Positions 8,024 to 16,881 of a stretch of DNA of 64,000 nucleotides are shown here, piece by piece. Source of the stretch: SZUA-584 sp040768905 (GTDB taxonomy: Bacteria; Bacillota; Clostridia; Christensenellales; SZUA-584); the NCBI GenBank assembly GCA_040768905.1, contig JAXGMA010000001.1:186001-250000 (forward strand). The letters are read 5' to 3'. Positions within the stretch are counted from its first letter, which is position 1. The number at the start of each line of letters is the position of its first letter. Under the pieces are notes generated by a model. It was not told the origin of the DNA and searched no databases. It worked only from the letters and a program-made list of their open reading frames with translations. The position numbers and the translations under genes were made by a program.

Positions 8024-11000
8024 TTGGCTGAGAGCGATTTTGTTGCTGCGCTCAAAAAAAGTGTAGGTGTAGACGACAACTACGGGCTGTGCCTTGAGAA
8101 AGTACAGCACGATGTCAAACAAGGCAGATTGCTCATGTATTTTTGCAGCGGCCTGCTGCCTGCCGCAACCTATTTGGCGATTGAAGAATATGTTCGAAAA
8201 AATTTGGGCGAAAAAGCCGAGGTCTATTTGCGCTACCGCGACATGGAAGAAAATCAGGCGCTGTTTGCCGATCATATCCGCGAACTTTGCTGTGAGCTCA
8301 AAGAAGCAGCAGCGCCTTTTGTTTCGCGCAGCCTCATTAAGCTGAAAGGCCATGCGCTTCACATCGATTTTGCGGACGAGCTGGGTGCTGAGGTATTTAC
8401 TTCGCTCGGACTCAAGGACTATTTATCAAACTATCTGCCGCGCTGCCTCGGAAGAGAGGCGGCGGTTTTAATAGGACGCTGCGCACAAAGCATGCTGTCG
8501 GCTCCGATACGCCCAAAGGCCAAAAAAGGCACGCAGAAGATGCAAAAGGCGGACGCCCCGCCCACGCCGGCTGCGCCCTTTAAAAAGACTGCCGTGAAAA
8601 AGAAGGAAGGCGCTTTGATACACGGCAGACGCATGGAGGGCGAGCCCATGCCGATCAGAGACTTAAGCGAGCTGACCGGCTCGTGCGTGATTTGCGGTGC
8701 GGTGACGGAGATAAAAACGTTCGACATCAAAAACGAAACACGCGGCGCGCGCTCTATTATCGTTTTCGGCGTGACGGATTATACCTCTACCGTGACATGT
8801 AAAGCGTTTGTCAGCCGCGACAAGTGCGCCGGCATTAAGGAGAGGATCACGCGCGCTGAGGCGGTGCGCGTTGCGGGGACAGCTGCGTTTGACAGCTTTT
8901 CGCGTGAGCTTTGTATATCGGTCAAGAGCATTGAACAGGCCAAAGCACACAGGCGTACGGATGATGCCAAGATAAAACGCGTGGAACTGCACATGCACAC
9001 CAACATGAGTGCGCTCGATGCATGCGCGGATGAAAAAGATGCAGTCAGACGCGCTTCGGAATTCGGGCATGATGCGGTAGCCATCACCGATCACGGGGTG
9101 GTACAGGCGTTTCCGCGCGCTTTTGATGCGGCAAAGAAATACGGTATCAAGGTCATCTACGGCATGGAAGCGTATATGATCGACGACACGGGCGAAACAT
9201 ACAACGAGGATTTCGCCGATGAGTATATCGTGTTTGACCTTGAGACGACAGGACTTAATCCGAATAAATGCGGCATCACCGAAATAGGCGCGGTACGGCT
9301 GAAAAACGGAGATATCGCGGAAACTTTTTCAACATTTGTCAACCCGGGTGAGCCTATCAGTCCGCAGATCACAGACCTAACAGGCATCACGGATGAAATG
9401 GTCAAGGATGCGCCACCCATAGGACAGGCATTGGCGCAGTTTTTAGATTTCATCGGCGATACGCCGCTGGCGGCGCATAACGCGCCATTTGATCTGAGCT
9501 TTTTAGAAAAGCACGGAGCTGACAACGGTATAAGCTTTGAAAACACATGCCTAGATACGCTTTGGCTCATTAAGCGCATGTTCCCCCGGCAAAAATCATA
9601 CAGTCTCGGCAAACTTGCCGCGGATTTCGGCATCCCTTTGCGCCATCACCGTGCGCTTGACGATGCGGTCTGTACGGCGGAACTCATGAAACTATGTTTT
9701 GAGCAGGCTGAAAAAAAGCAAAGCATCAAGGCGGATGAAAAATCGCTCCCTGTTTACCATGTGATACTGCTGTGCAAAAACGCGGCCGGTCTTCGCAACC
9801 TTTATAAACTTGTCACAAAATCACATCTTGAGCATTTTTACCGCCGCCCGCGCGTACCCAAAACGCTGCTGAAAGCCCACCGGGAGGGATTGATCTTAGG
9901 ATCGGCCTGTGAGCAGGGTGAACTGATTTCTGCGATACTGCGTTATGCGTCCGACGGCGAACTTGCACACGTCGCCGGATTTTACGACTATCTCGAAGTG
10001 CAGCCTGACGGCAACAATGCTTTTTTGATACGGGAGGGGCGATTCCAAAACATGGAGGGCGTACGGGATATCACGCGCCGCGTTGTCAGACTTGGGGAAA
10101 TGCTCGGCAAACCCGTTGCGGCCACATGCGATGTGCATTTCATCGAGCCCCAGCACGAATACTTCCGCCGCATACTCATGCACGGGCAAAAGTTTGCCGA
10201 TGCGGACAACCAGCCGCCTTTGTATTTACGTACGACTTCTGAAATGCTCGAAGAATTTTCATACCTGGGCGCGGATAAAGCACGCGAGATCGTTATCGAC
10301 AACACGCGAGCGATCGCGGCACAGATAGAGCAGATCAAGCTGCTGCCGGATGAGCCTGCCATGCCGGAAATAGAAGGGGCGGCGCAGGAACTTGAGGAAA
10401 TGGCACGCGCGAACGCCTATGCAGTCTACGGAGACCCGCTGCCGCAGGCCGTTAAGAAAAGGCTTGATTATGAGCTTGAATCCATCGTTAAACACGGCTA
10501 TGGAGAACTCTATTATATCGCCTGCAAACTGGTCAGCCATTCGCTTGAAAACGGGTATCTTGTGGGTTCGCGCGGCTCGGTGGGATCGTCACTTGCGGCT
10601 GCCATGGCAGGCATCACGGAAGTCAATCCGCTGCCGCCGCATTATGTCTGCCCTTCATGCCGCCACAGTGATTTTTGCGTTGACTCAGCCGCCTTCGCAT
10701 GCGGCCCGGATTTACCGGAAAAAAAATGTCCGCAATGCGGCACGGATTATAAAAATGACGGTTACGATATACCTTTCGCCGTGTTTCTTGGTATCAATGC
10801 GGACAAGGTGCCGGATATCGACCTTAATTTCTCCGGCGTCTATCAGCCCAAGGCGCACAAGTTTATTCTTGATTTTTTCGGCGAAGACCATGTGTTTAGA
10901 GCCGGAACCATCAGCAGCATCAAATCGCAGACGGCATACGGCTTTGTCAAAGCCTATCTTTTAGAGAAAAACATAAACGCAAGCAAGGCGGAGATCGAAC

Positions 11001-12232
11001 GGCTCACGCAGGGCGTCTCTGGTGTCAAGCGCACCACCGGACAGCACCCCGGAGGCCTGGTGATCCTCCCTAAGAGCCGGGATATACACGAGTTTACCCC
11101 GCTGCAGTACCCTGCCAACGATTCAAAGGCCAGTGTAACCACGCACTATAATTTCAATTCGCTGCATGACCGCCTCGTCAAGCTCGATATTCTTGGGCAT
11201 GATGATCCGACAGCGCTGCGCATGCTGCAGGATCTGACGGGGATCGATCCAAAGCAGATCCCGCTTTACGATCCGCAGACCTTATCTTTATTCTCCTCGA
11301 CCAAAGCGCTCGGCCTTGAACCTGCGCAGATAGGCGGGTGTGAGGTGGGCAGTCTCGGCATACCTGAATTCGGCACCAAGTTTGTGCGGCAGATACTGAT
11401 GGAAACGAGGCCGACGACTTTGGGCGAACTGATACGCATATGCGGCCTCTCGCACGGTACGGATGTATGGCTCAACAATGCGCAGGATCTGATTCGTGCA
11501 GGCACCGCCACACTGCGAGAGGTGATCTGCACGCGGGACGATATCATGAACTATCTGGTGGCCAAGGGCATGGACGCCACAGAAGCTTTCTATATCATGG
11601 AATCGGTGCGCAAGGGCAAAGGCCTCAAAAATGAATGGGAAGAAAGCATGCGCGCCGCAGGCGTACCCGAGTGGTTTGTGGATTCATGCAACAAGATCGC
11701 GTATATGTTTCCGCGTGCGCACGCGGTGGCTTATGTGATGATGTCGCTGCGCATTGCCTATTTTAAGGTTCATCATCCGCGCGCTTTTTATGCCACATAT
11801 TTTTCTGTCCGTGCGGACAATCTTGATGCTGAGTATCTGCATTCCGCCGAAACGGTGCGCGGCCGCATTGCACATATAGAGGCACAGGGAAAGGCCGCTT
11901 CTGCGCTTGAGCTTGCCCAGCTGACGATACTCGAAGTGGCGCTTGAGATGTTCGGGCGCGGCATCGACTTCCTGCCGCCCCATCTATATCGATCCGCAGC
12001 CGCAGACTGCCTCATCGAAGATACAGGTATAAGGCTTCCTTTCACCGCGCTTTCAGGTACGGGCGAGACAGCCGCCAGAGGCATCGTGCACGCCAGAGAG
12101 CAGGGTGAATTCCTGTCTGTCGAGGATCTCAAAACGAGGGCGGGAATATCGAGTGCGGTGCTCTCAAAACTCAAAGAGCACGGTTGTATCAACGGGCTGA
12201 TCGAAAGCAACCAATTGAGTTTGTTTGACTGA
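8024..12232 (+). CDS. polC: DNA polymerase III alpha subunit, PolC type
   Basis: Replicative polymerase with built-in proofreading, found in low-G+C Gram-positives. The 1402-aa protein shows an OB-fold near residues 208-300 and a PHP domain starting VELHMHTNMSALD (about 323) with TDHGVV. An inserted DEDDh 3'-5' exonuclease begins FDLETTGLNP (about 405), with HNAPFDLSF and HRALDDAVCTAEL. Further on are a Cys zinc site (CPSC...CPQC) and the catalytic PDIDLNFSG near residue 930. The start is TTG with an AAAAGGGGGCAAAG ribosome region. The position after the rseP/isoprenoid block is the Firmicutes arrangement. Confidence 0.98.
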   Translation: MAESDFVAALKKSVGVDDNYGLCLEKVQHDVKQGRLLMYFCSGLLPAATYLAIEEYVRKNLGEKAEVYLRYRDMEENQALFADHIRELCCELKEAAAPFVSRSLIKLKGHALHIDFADELGAEVFTSLGLKDYLSNYLPRCLGREAAVLIGRCAQSMLSAPIRPKAKKGTQKMQKADAPPTPAAPFKKTAVKKKEGALIHGRRMEGEPMPIRDLSELTGSCVICGAVTEIKTFDIKNETRGARSIIVFGVTDYTSTVTCKAFVSRDKCAGIKERITRAEAVRVAGTAAFDSFSRELCISVKSIEQAKAHRRTDDAKIKRVELHMHTNMSALDACADEKDAVRRASEFGHDAVAITDHGVVQAFPRAFDAAKKYGIKVIYGMEAYMIDDTGETYNEDFADEYIVFDLETTGLNPNKCGITEIGAVRLKNGDIAETFSTFVNPGEPISPQITDLTGITDEMVKDAPPIGQALAQFLDFIGDTPLAAHNAPFDLSFLEKHGADNGISFENTCLDTLWLIKRMFPRQKSYSLGKLAADFGIPLRHHRALDDAVCTAELMKLCFEQAEKKQSIKADEKSLPVYHVILLCKNAAGLRNLYKLVTKSHLEHFYRRPRVPKTLLKAHREGLILGSACEQGELISAILRYASDGELAHVAGFYDYLEVQPDGNNAFLIREGRFQNMEGVRDITRRVVRLGEMLGKPVAATCDVHFIEPQHEYFRRILMHGQKFADADNQPPLYLRTTSEMLEEFSYLGADKAREIVIDNTRAIAAQIEQIKLLPDEPAMPEIEGAAQELEEMARANAYAVYGDPLPQAVKKRLDYELESIVKHGYGELYYIACKLVSHSLENGYLVGSRGSVGSSLAAAMAGITEVNPLPPHYVCPSCRHSDFCVDSAAFACGPDLPEKKCPQCGTDYKNDGYDIPFAVFLGINADKVPDIDLNFSGVYQPKAHKFILDFFGEDHVFRAGTISSIKSQTAYGFVKAYLLEKNINASKAEIERLTQGVSGVKRTTGQHPGGLVILPKSRDIHEFTPLQYPANDSKASVTTHYNFNSLHDRLVKLDILGHDDPTALRMLQDLTGIDPKQIPLYDPQTLSLFSSTKALGLEPAQIGGCEVGSLGIPEFGTKFVRQILMETRPTTLGELIRICGLSHGTDVWLNNAQDLIRAGTATLREVICTRDDIMNYLVAKGMDATEAFYIMESVRKGKGLKNEWEESMRAAGVPEWFVDSCNKIAYMFPRAHAVAYVMMSLRIAYFKVHHPRAFYATYFSVRADNLDAEYLHSAETVRGRIAHIEAQGKAASALELAQLTILEVALEMFGRGIDFLPPHLYRSAAADCLIEDTGIRLPFTALSGTGETAARGIVHAREQGEFLSVEDLKTRAGISSAVLSKLKEHGCINGLIESNQLSLFD

Positions 12233-12384
12233 GAAAAAGACCCCATCCTTTCATTGCTTCTCATGCATGGATTTTTTTGCCAAAAATACTGTTCATGGTA
12301 AACAGCTCAGATTGCTGATGCTAAAAATCAGTTTTATAAAAACAGTATCCCAAGGGCAAAATAGAAAAAAGAGAGGTGATGATC

Positions 12385-12813
12385 ATGAAAATCAAAGATA
12401 TTATGTCCACGGATATCGCTTGCGTGGGCGAAGATGATTCAGTAGAGCGCGCTGCGCGGCTGATGCAGCAATATGATGTCGGTTCGATCCCTGTCTGCGC
12501 ACATCAGCACGTTATAGGCATCGTGACAGACAGGGACATTGCGTTAAAATCAGTCGCGGAGGGACAAAATCCTGCGCAGACTGTGCGTGACGTGATGACA
12601 TACAATCCGGTTACAGGCGATCCGCAAATGGATGTGGATGACGCTGCCAGGCTGATGAGCCAGCACCAAATACGCAGGCTGCCCATTGTTGAGAACAATC
12701 AGCTAGTGGGCATCGTGGCCTTAGGCGACATCTCCTTAGAGCCGGGGCTGCAGGAAGAGGCGGAAAACGCGCTGAAAAACATATCCCAGCCGGGCGGAAG
12801 CAGTCTGCGATAA
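12385..12813 (+). CDS. CBS-domain pair protein
   Basis: Stand-alone tandem CBS (Bateman) module, 142 aa. CBS1 spans about residues 5-60 (IMSTDIACVGEDDSVERAA through GIVTDRDIA) and CBS2 about 70-125 (VMTYNPVTGDPQMDVDDAA through GIVALGDIS). Such modules bind adenosine nucleotides and often act as energy sensors or stress proteins. GTG and ATG codons lie just upstream in frame, but GAGAGGTG at 12371-12378 places the start at the ATG at 12385. It is a single-gene unit: polC lies 150 bases upstream and a terminator follows. The ligand and partner are unknown. Confidence 0.85.
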   Translation: MKIKDIMSTDIACVGEDDSVERAARLMQQYDVGSIPVCAHQHVIGIVTDRDIALKSVAEGQNPAQTVRDVMTYNPVTGDPQMDVDDAARLMSQHQIRRLPIVENNQLVGIVALGDISLEPGLQEEAENALKNISQPGGSSLR

Positions 12814-12816
12814 CAA

Positions 12817-12846
12817 AAGAGCAGCATACACCCTGCTCTTTTTTTT
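12817..12846 (+). terminator. Intrinsic terminator after CBS gene
   Basis: Stem AAGAGCAG (12817-12824) pairs with CTGCTCTT (12833-12840) around an 8-base loop, followed by a run of T residues to 12846. It sits between the CBS gene and the convergent ArsR-type gene. Confidence 0.85.
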
Positions 12847-12867
12847 GGCAAGGATGCATCTTTTGCA

Positions 12868-13239
12868 TTAAAGCGCGTCCTTGCTTTTTTGCATGCAAAC
12901 TTTACAGCACTCGAAATCCAAGAGTATGTTGTTTAGCTTTTTGGTGTCATCGGTAAAAAACTTGTGTTTTGACCACTCGCCCATAAGATATTGAAACAAA
13001 ACGGTGTTATTGAAAATAAAATCCTCATTGATACTGTAAAAACACCATTGTGATAATTTTCTGCATACGATCAGGCCGCTGTATCTTAAGCGGTGTAGGT
13101 GCTTTGATGCATTGGGCTGTGACATTTTCAACACTTCGCTGATCTGGCATACACAAAGCTCTTGTTTTGACAGCAGGTTCATGATCCGCATTCTTGTTTT
13201 GTCTCCAAGCGCCTTGAAGATATCGAAAAGCTCCATCAT
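12868..13239 (-). CDS. ArsR/SmtB-family transcriptional regulator
   Basis: Winged-helix repressor of about 124 aa. FKALGDKTRMRIMNLL, ELCVCQISEVL and QPNASKHLHRLRYSGL are the typical dimer, metal-site and recognition-helix blocks. The ELCVCQ motif carries the Cys pair used by ArsR/CadC-type metalloid sensors, and the C-terminus adds CCKVC (three Cys). This suggests sensing of a soft metal, metalloid or thiol reagent. The frame opens with TTG and GTG further out, but GGTGAG favours the clustered ATGs at 13239/13236. It is divergent from the Cys/Gly-rich small gene. No arsenic genes are in the window. Confidence 0.82.
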   Translation of the reverse strand: MMELFDIFKALGDKTRMRIMNLLSKQELCVCQISEVLKMSQPNASKHLHRLRYSGLIVCRKLSQWCFYSINEDFIFNNTVLFQYLMGEWSKHKFFTDDTKKLNNILLDFECCKVCMQKSKDAL

Positions 13240-13387
13240 ACTCACCAAATAACATAACGCTCATTTGATTTATACTCTTGTATTTTTAAATTCATGCAAA
13301 TGATATTGCAAAATGCGTTTGGGGCCAAAAAATCACAATATTCCTTCATGGGCATATAGTAAAGTAAATCGGTAAGGAGGAAAACTC

Positions 13388-13576
13388 ATGGACAATTCGT
13401 GTATTTGGATATTACTTCTCTTGTGCCTTTGCGGAAAAGGCTTTGGAGGATGCAGCTGCCCGCCCGGCCAATGCTGTTGTGACAGAGGCGGCGGCGGAAT
13501 GGATGGCCTGCTGCCCATTTTACTGCTTTGCTGCTGCGGGGGCGGCTTCGGAGCAGGATTCGGACAAAAATGCTGA
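13388..13576 (+). CDS. Cys/Gly-rich small protein (HCB-protein-13-like)
   Basis: A 62-residue protein behind an excellent AAGGAGG ribosome site, so it is very likely translated. It has a short hydrophobic start (IWILLLLCLCG), a Gly-Cys-rich middle with PPGQCCCDRGGGG, a second hydrophobic stretch LLPILLLCCCGGGF, and ends in Cys. About 11-12 residues are Cys. It resembles the small clostridial proteins loosely annotated as 'chorion class high-cysteine HCB protein 13', whose function is unknown. The neighbour is an ArsR regulator with a Cys sensor site, which makes a metal- or thiol-related role plausible but unproven. Confidence 0.7.
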   Translation: MDNSCIWILLLLCLCGKGFGGCSCPPGQCCCDRGGGGMDGLLPILLLCCCGGGFGAGFGQKC

Positions 13577-13628
13577 TCTGCACATAACTTAAAAACCACT
13601 TATGGATCGCATCCTTAAATCCTTTATT

Positions 13629-13666
13629 GCAGAATGCCGGCAGACATGGCATTCTGCAGTTATTTT
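13629..13666 (+). terminator. Intrinsic terminator after Cys/Gly-rich gene
   Basis: Perfect 10-bp stem GCAGAATGCC (13629-13638) with GGCATTCTGC (13648-13657), a 9-base loop, then AGTTATTTTT. It lies between convergent genes; only the + direction has a T tract. Confidence 0.8.
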
Positions 13667-13673
13667 TAAAAAA

Positions 13674-14651
13674 TCACATCGTTTTTGTTTGCTTTCGCTG
13701 CACGCCCCATTTGCCGCATCTGTCGCCCCAGTGCGCGACGGGGCAGCCTTCAGAGATGATCTGTATCACTTCGCACATATTGGCGCACCCGCTGCATTCG
13801 AAACTGTTCACAGCGTAATCGTATCTGATTCTGCCGAAACCGACAAAACGCGTGGTTTCGCCTGAAGCACATATAGACTCTTTTGCGAGAAGTGCAGCGC
13901 CGTATGCACCCATCACATCATAATATTGCGGGATGATCACTTTTTTGGACAGAGCTTTCTCAAATGATGCAACGATGCCCACATTGGCGGCCACACCGCC
14001 CTGGAACATCACAGGAGCGTTTATCGCTTTACCCTTGGCGAGGTTGTTTAAAAAATTGCGCACCAGCGCGTCACACAGCCCCGCGATGATGTCTTCATTG
14101 CTGTGTCCGGCTTGCTGTTTGCTGATCATGTCGGATTCGGCGAAAACCGCGCAGCGCCCCGCGATCTGCACGGGGAATCTGGAACGCAAAGCATAGCTGC
14201 CGAATTCCTCGATCGGGATTTCAAGACGCGAAGCTTGTCTGTCAAGAAAAGAGCCGGTGCCTGCCGCACAGACTGTATTCATTGCAAAATCGCACACCAC
14301 TCCGCCGCTGATAAGGATGATCTTGGAATCCTGGCCGCCGATCTCAAGGATGGTCTTCACACCCGGAACCATGCGGCAGGCCGCGGCGGCATGCGTGGTG
14401 ATCTCGTTTTTGATCACATCAGCGCCTGTCAGCACGCCTGCGAGCTGTCTGCCGCTGCCCGTCGTGCCGACACCTGCAATATCTCCCTCAATTTTTTGTG
14501 CAAAAACCGAAAGTCCTTTGGCAATGGCGTCGATCGGTCGGCCGCCTGTACGAAGATAAAGCTTATGCGCTACGTTTCCCGTTACATCCATGGCCACAAG
14601 ATTGGTGCTCACAGAGCCCACATCGATTCCAAGGTAGTATTTATTTTTCAT
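13674..14651 (-). CDS. 2-hydroxyacyl-CoA dehydratase activase (HgdC/BadF-like ATPase)
   Basis: ASKHA-fold ATPase that injects an electron into 2-hydroxyacyl-CoA dehydratases or benzoyl-CoA reductase-like enzymes through a [4Fe-4S] cluster shared by a homodimer. Seen are the phosphate loop YLGIDVGSVSTNLV, GVGTTGSGR, EIGGQDSKI, and the cluster region with Cys in NTVCAAGTGSFLDRQA and IAGRCAVFAESDM, then FQGGVAANVG. The 325-aa protein carries an extra C-terminal tail with Cys (SGCANMCE and GCP...RCG). It overlaps the upstream gene by 4 bases (ATGA) and is last in a three-gene minus-strand operon. No dehydratase subunits are nearby. Confidence 0.88.
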   Translation of the reverse strand: MKNKYYLGIDVGSVSTNLVAMDVTGNVAHKLYLRTGGRPIDAIAKGLSVFAQKIEGDIAGVGTTGSGRQLAGVLTGADVIKNEITTHAAAACRMVPGVKTILEIGGQDSKIILISGGVVCDFAMNTVCAAGTGSFLDRQASRLEIPIEEFGSYALRSRFPVQIAGRCAVFAESDMISKQQAGHSNEDIIAGLCDALVRNFLNNLAKGKAINAPVMFQGGVAANVGIVASFEKALSKKVIIPQYYDVMGAYGAALLAKESICASGETTRFVGFGRIRYDYAVNSFECSGCANMCEVIQIISEGCPVAHWGDRCGKWGVQRKQTKTM

Positions 14652-15745
14652 GCGTGCTTTTTTCCCTTGTGCTTTTTTGCTTCGAGCATATCAAGAAAAG
14701 CTTCGATACGTGTCAAATATCCGGCTTCGCCCGTGACCTCGTCCACAACCAGCGTCATCACCGGTATGCCCGTCTGTTTCTGGATCGCGGGCAGGACGGC
14801 CTTGGTGACAATTTCGGGCATGCACCCCAAAGGGAACACCTGTATCACGCCGTCCGATTTTGCTCTTGCCGCCTGAGCCACATGCGCAATGGTTTCTTTG
14901 GCGTGGCCGCCTGCGCCGGCCGGAAGATATTTTCTTGCATCTGATCTGATACGAAGAGAATTGATGCCAAGAGGCTTCAACAAAAGATCCTTGATCCACC
15001 AGCTCGGCGTTAACGGACGGCTCGAGCATGCCCCAAGATCCATAAGCTTTTCTTCGATATACAAATTGGAAAACGGTTCTATCATCGTGTAGATCTCACC
15101 GACCAGCGTGATGTGGACAGGCCGGCGTGTCGGGTCCATCCTGATGTTCCTTAAGCGATCAAGGCAGGTACGCAATGTATGGCGCATCTCGCCTGGACTG
15201 CTTGCGGAAAGGGCATGCGCTTTGGCTTCGGCACGCAGCAGCTTACATTCGCCTCTGCTGACCTCGTAACCTGCGCGCGCATTGGCCGCCGCATCGATTT
15301 GGTCGGCAAGTTTTAGTATTTGTATCGCTTTTCGGAGCGCATCAAGTTTTTTTGCCCTGCCTGCGCGGCTGCCTTTTGTGACGCTGCCGATTCTCTGCCA
15401 GAATTCTTCTTTGCCGATATCAAACGGTGCATCAAGCACGATCATGTCGGCGGAGTAGCCAAACTTTTTGAGCAGATTCATTTGCAGTTCACAATACTCG
15501 CCAAACCGGCAGGGGCCGCAGCTTCCTGTGACAAGGATGGTGTCTGCACCTCTCTCAAGGCAGTCTATATAGTTGCCCATCATGATCTTAAAGGGCAGGC
15601 AGATCTCCTCGGGAGATAAATACGCCCCCGTTTTGAGGGTCTTTTTATTGTTTTGCAGCGGCACGACGCAGGGTATTTGCAGTGCATCAAAAAACGCTTT
15701 GGCTGCCAGACAGATATTCCCCATGTGCGGGAATGTGACGATCAA
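14648..15745 (-). CDS. Acyl-CoA dehydratase activase-related protein (HgdB/DUF2229 C-terminal-like)
   Basis: A 365-aa protein resembling the dehydratase-like module of the large fused activase-related proteins. It has an LSPEEICLPFK block, TGSCGPCRFGEYCELQ with conserved Cys that may bind an Fe-S cluster, and IQVFPLGCMPEIV with a further Cys. The end is INTER-domain-like, matching the neighbour's C-terminus (ILKIDEHTGEAGFDTRIEAF there, LVVDEVTGEAGYLTRIEAF here). The start is TTG at 15745 with GGAAGGAGG 7 bases upstream on the minus strand, inside the end of the preceding gene (59-base overlap). Its substrate is not known. Confidence 0.75.
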   Translation of the reverse strand: MIVTFPHMGNICLAAKAFFDALQIPCVVPLQNNKKTLKTGAYLSPEEICLPFKIMMGNYIDCLERGADTILVTGSCGPCRFGEYCELQMNLLKKFGYSADMIVLDAPFDIGKEEFWQRIGSVTKGSRAGRAKKLDALRKAIQILKLADQIDAAANARAGYEVSRGECKLLRAEAKAHALSASSPGEMRHTLRTCLDRLRNIRMDPTRRPVHITLVGEIYTMIEPFSNLYIEEKLMDLGACSSRPLTPSWWIKDLLLKPLGINSLRIRSDARKYLPAGAGGHAKETIAHVAQAARAKSDGVIQVFPLGCMPEIVTKAVLPAIQKQTGIPVMTLVVDEVTGEAGYLTRIEAFLDMLEAKKHKGKKHA

Positions 15746-16637
15746 CCGGCGGCCTCCTTCCCAGCATATCCGCGAACGCTTCTATACGCGTATCAAAGCC
15801 TGCTTCACCCGTATGCTCATCTATTTTAAGGATCATCATGGGAAAATCACAAACTGCGTTTCTGATCAGCTCAATAACCACAGAATCCACACCGCACGAA
15901 AAAGCGGAGACATAAATGATGCCGTCGATCCTGTTTTTTTTATACAGATGTATGGCACCTCCGTAAAATTGCCGCGCGAAAAACCAGAAGGGCTGCTTGA
16001 ACAGTGTTTGAACCTGCCTGCTTATACACATAAAAGGCACCGTCTCCGCCGTAACTATTCCAAGGCCGAGCGCATTGAGTTTGCTGATAAGATTCATACT
16101 GATAAAACGGTCAAAGAGTATGTAACTGTGACCGATAAGCGCGACGTTATGTGTATATCCGCTTTGGGCAGTCAAAACCTCCTGTGCTCTATGCGCCGAT
16201 ACAGCCTTGTCAAACGCGGCTTTTATTGCATTTCTGTCGGCGCAGACAGCTCTTGCCGCTTTGAGAGCCCATTTGAAAAGATCGGGCAGGGCAAAAGATG
16301 TCACGGGCTCTTCGATCAGCGGCGGCAGCTTCTCTATGCTGTTTTTGATCATTTCGTCAAGGCCGCAGAACATGGGGCACAAAAGCTGCCTTTGTTGCAC
16401 GCTGAGCAGGCGCGGCATAAACAGGCGGTCGCAGCGCGGGGCCAGCCATGCCGCGTGGCCGTGAAAAACCTTGACCGGCAAACAAGCTTCGTCTACGCAA
16501 AGCGTTGTGCCTTCCTTAAGTATCTGTTTGTTTGTGTCGGGTGAGACGACCGTTTGCGCGCCCAGTGCTTCAAAAAAGGTTTTGGAAAACACATGGTATT
16601 TTGCATACAAAAGACCTTTTGGGATGCCGATTATCAT
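15687..16637 (-). CDS. DUF2229-family activase-related protein
   Basis: A 316-aa protein whose N-terminus (IIGIPKGLLYAKYHVF...FFEALGAQTVVSPDTN) is the classic DUF2229 opening. It continues with VDEACLPVKVFHGHAAWL and FMPRL. In many anaerobes this domain is fused to HgdC-like ATPase and dehydratase-like modules in one very long protein; here the parts are three separate genes. AAGGAG on the minus strand supports the ATG at 16637 rather than a codon 30 bases further out. It is the first gene of the operon, followed by a 59-base overlap into the next. Confidence 0.75.
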   Translation of the reverse strand: MIIGIPKGLLYAKYHVFSKTFFEALGAQTVVSPDTNKQILKEGTTLCVDEACLPVKVFHGHAAWLAPRCDRLFMPRLLSVQQRQLLCPMFCGLDEMIKNSIEKLPPLIEEPVTSFALPDLFKWALKAARAVCADRNAIKAAFDKAVSAHRAQEVLTAQSGYTHNVALIGHSYILFDRFISMNLISKLNALGLGIVTAETVPFMCISRQVQTLFKQPFWFFARQFYGGAIHLYKKNRIDGIIYVSAFSCGVDSVVIELIRNAVCDFPMMILKIDEHTGEAGFDTRIEAFADMLGRRPPVDRHIPAHGEYLSGSQSVF

Positions 16638-16809
16638 TGCGGTTTTCTCCTTGTCTTTTTCTATCATTGCTTTTTAGTTATAAAAATATTCTTTTAAGTT
16701 TGGTATCTTTAAATAGCGGAGCTGGGGTTGTCTCTGCTGCAGCCAAAAAGCCAGTGAATGTAAAAGCCAGATATCAATAACTGCGCTTTTTATGCGCATG
16801 TAAATGGCG

Positions 16810-16838
16810 TTGACTATTTTTTGGTGCACATATATAAT
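16810..16838 (+). promoter_or_regulatory. Sigma-A promoter of secDF
   Basis: TTGACT at 16810-16815 and TATAAT at 16833-16838 with a 17-base spacer, 43 bases ahead of the secD start. It is the only near-consensus promoter in the divergent region 16638-16881. Confidence 0.85.
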
Positions 16839-16881
16839 GAAATGAGTTTTTCGTTAAAACCAAAGGAGGGGCATCTGCGAT

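Noticed and set aside
14103..14876. Plus-strand frame of 257 codons opposite the activase gene
   Set aside because: Antisense shadow without ribosome site or family motifs.
15573..16544. Plus-strand frame of 323 codons opposite the DUF2229 genes
   Set aside because: Antisense to genes with recognisable motifs and no start signal of its own.
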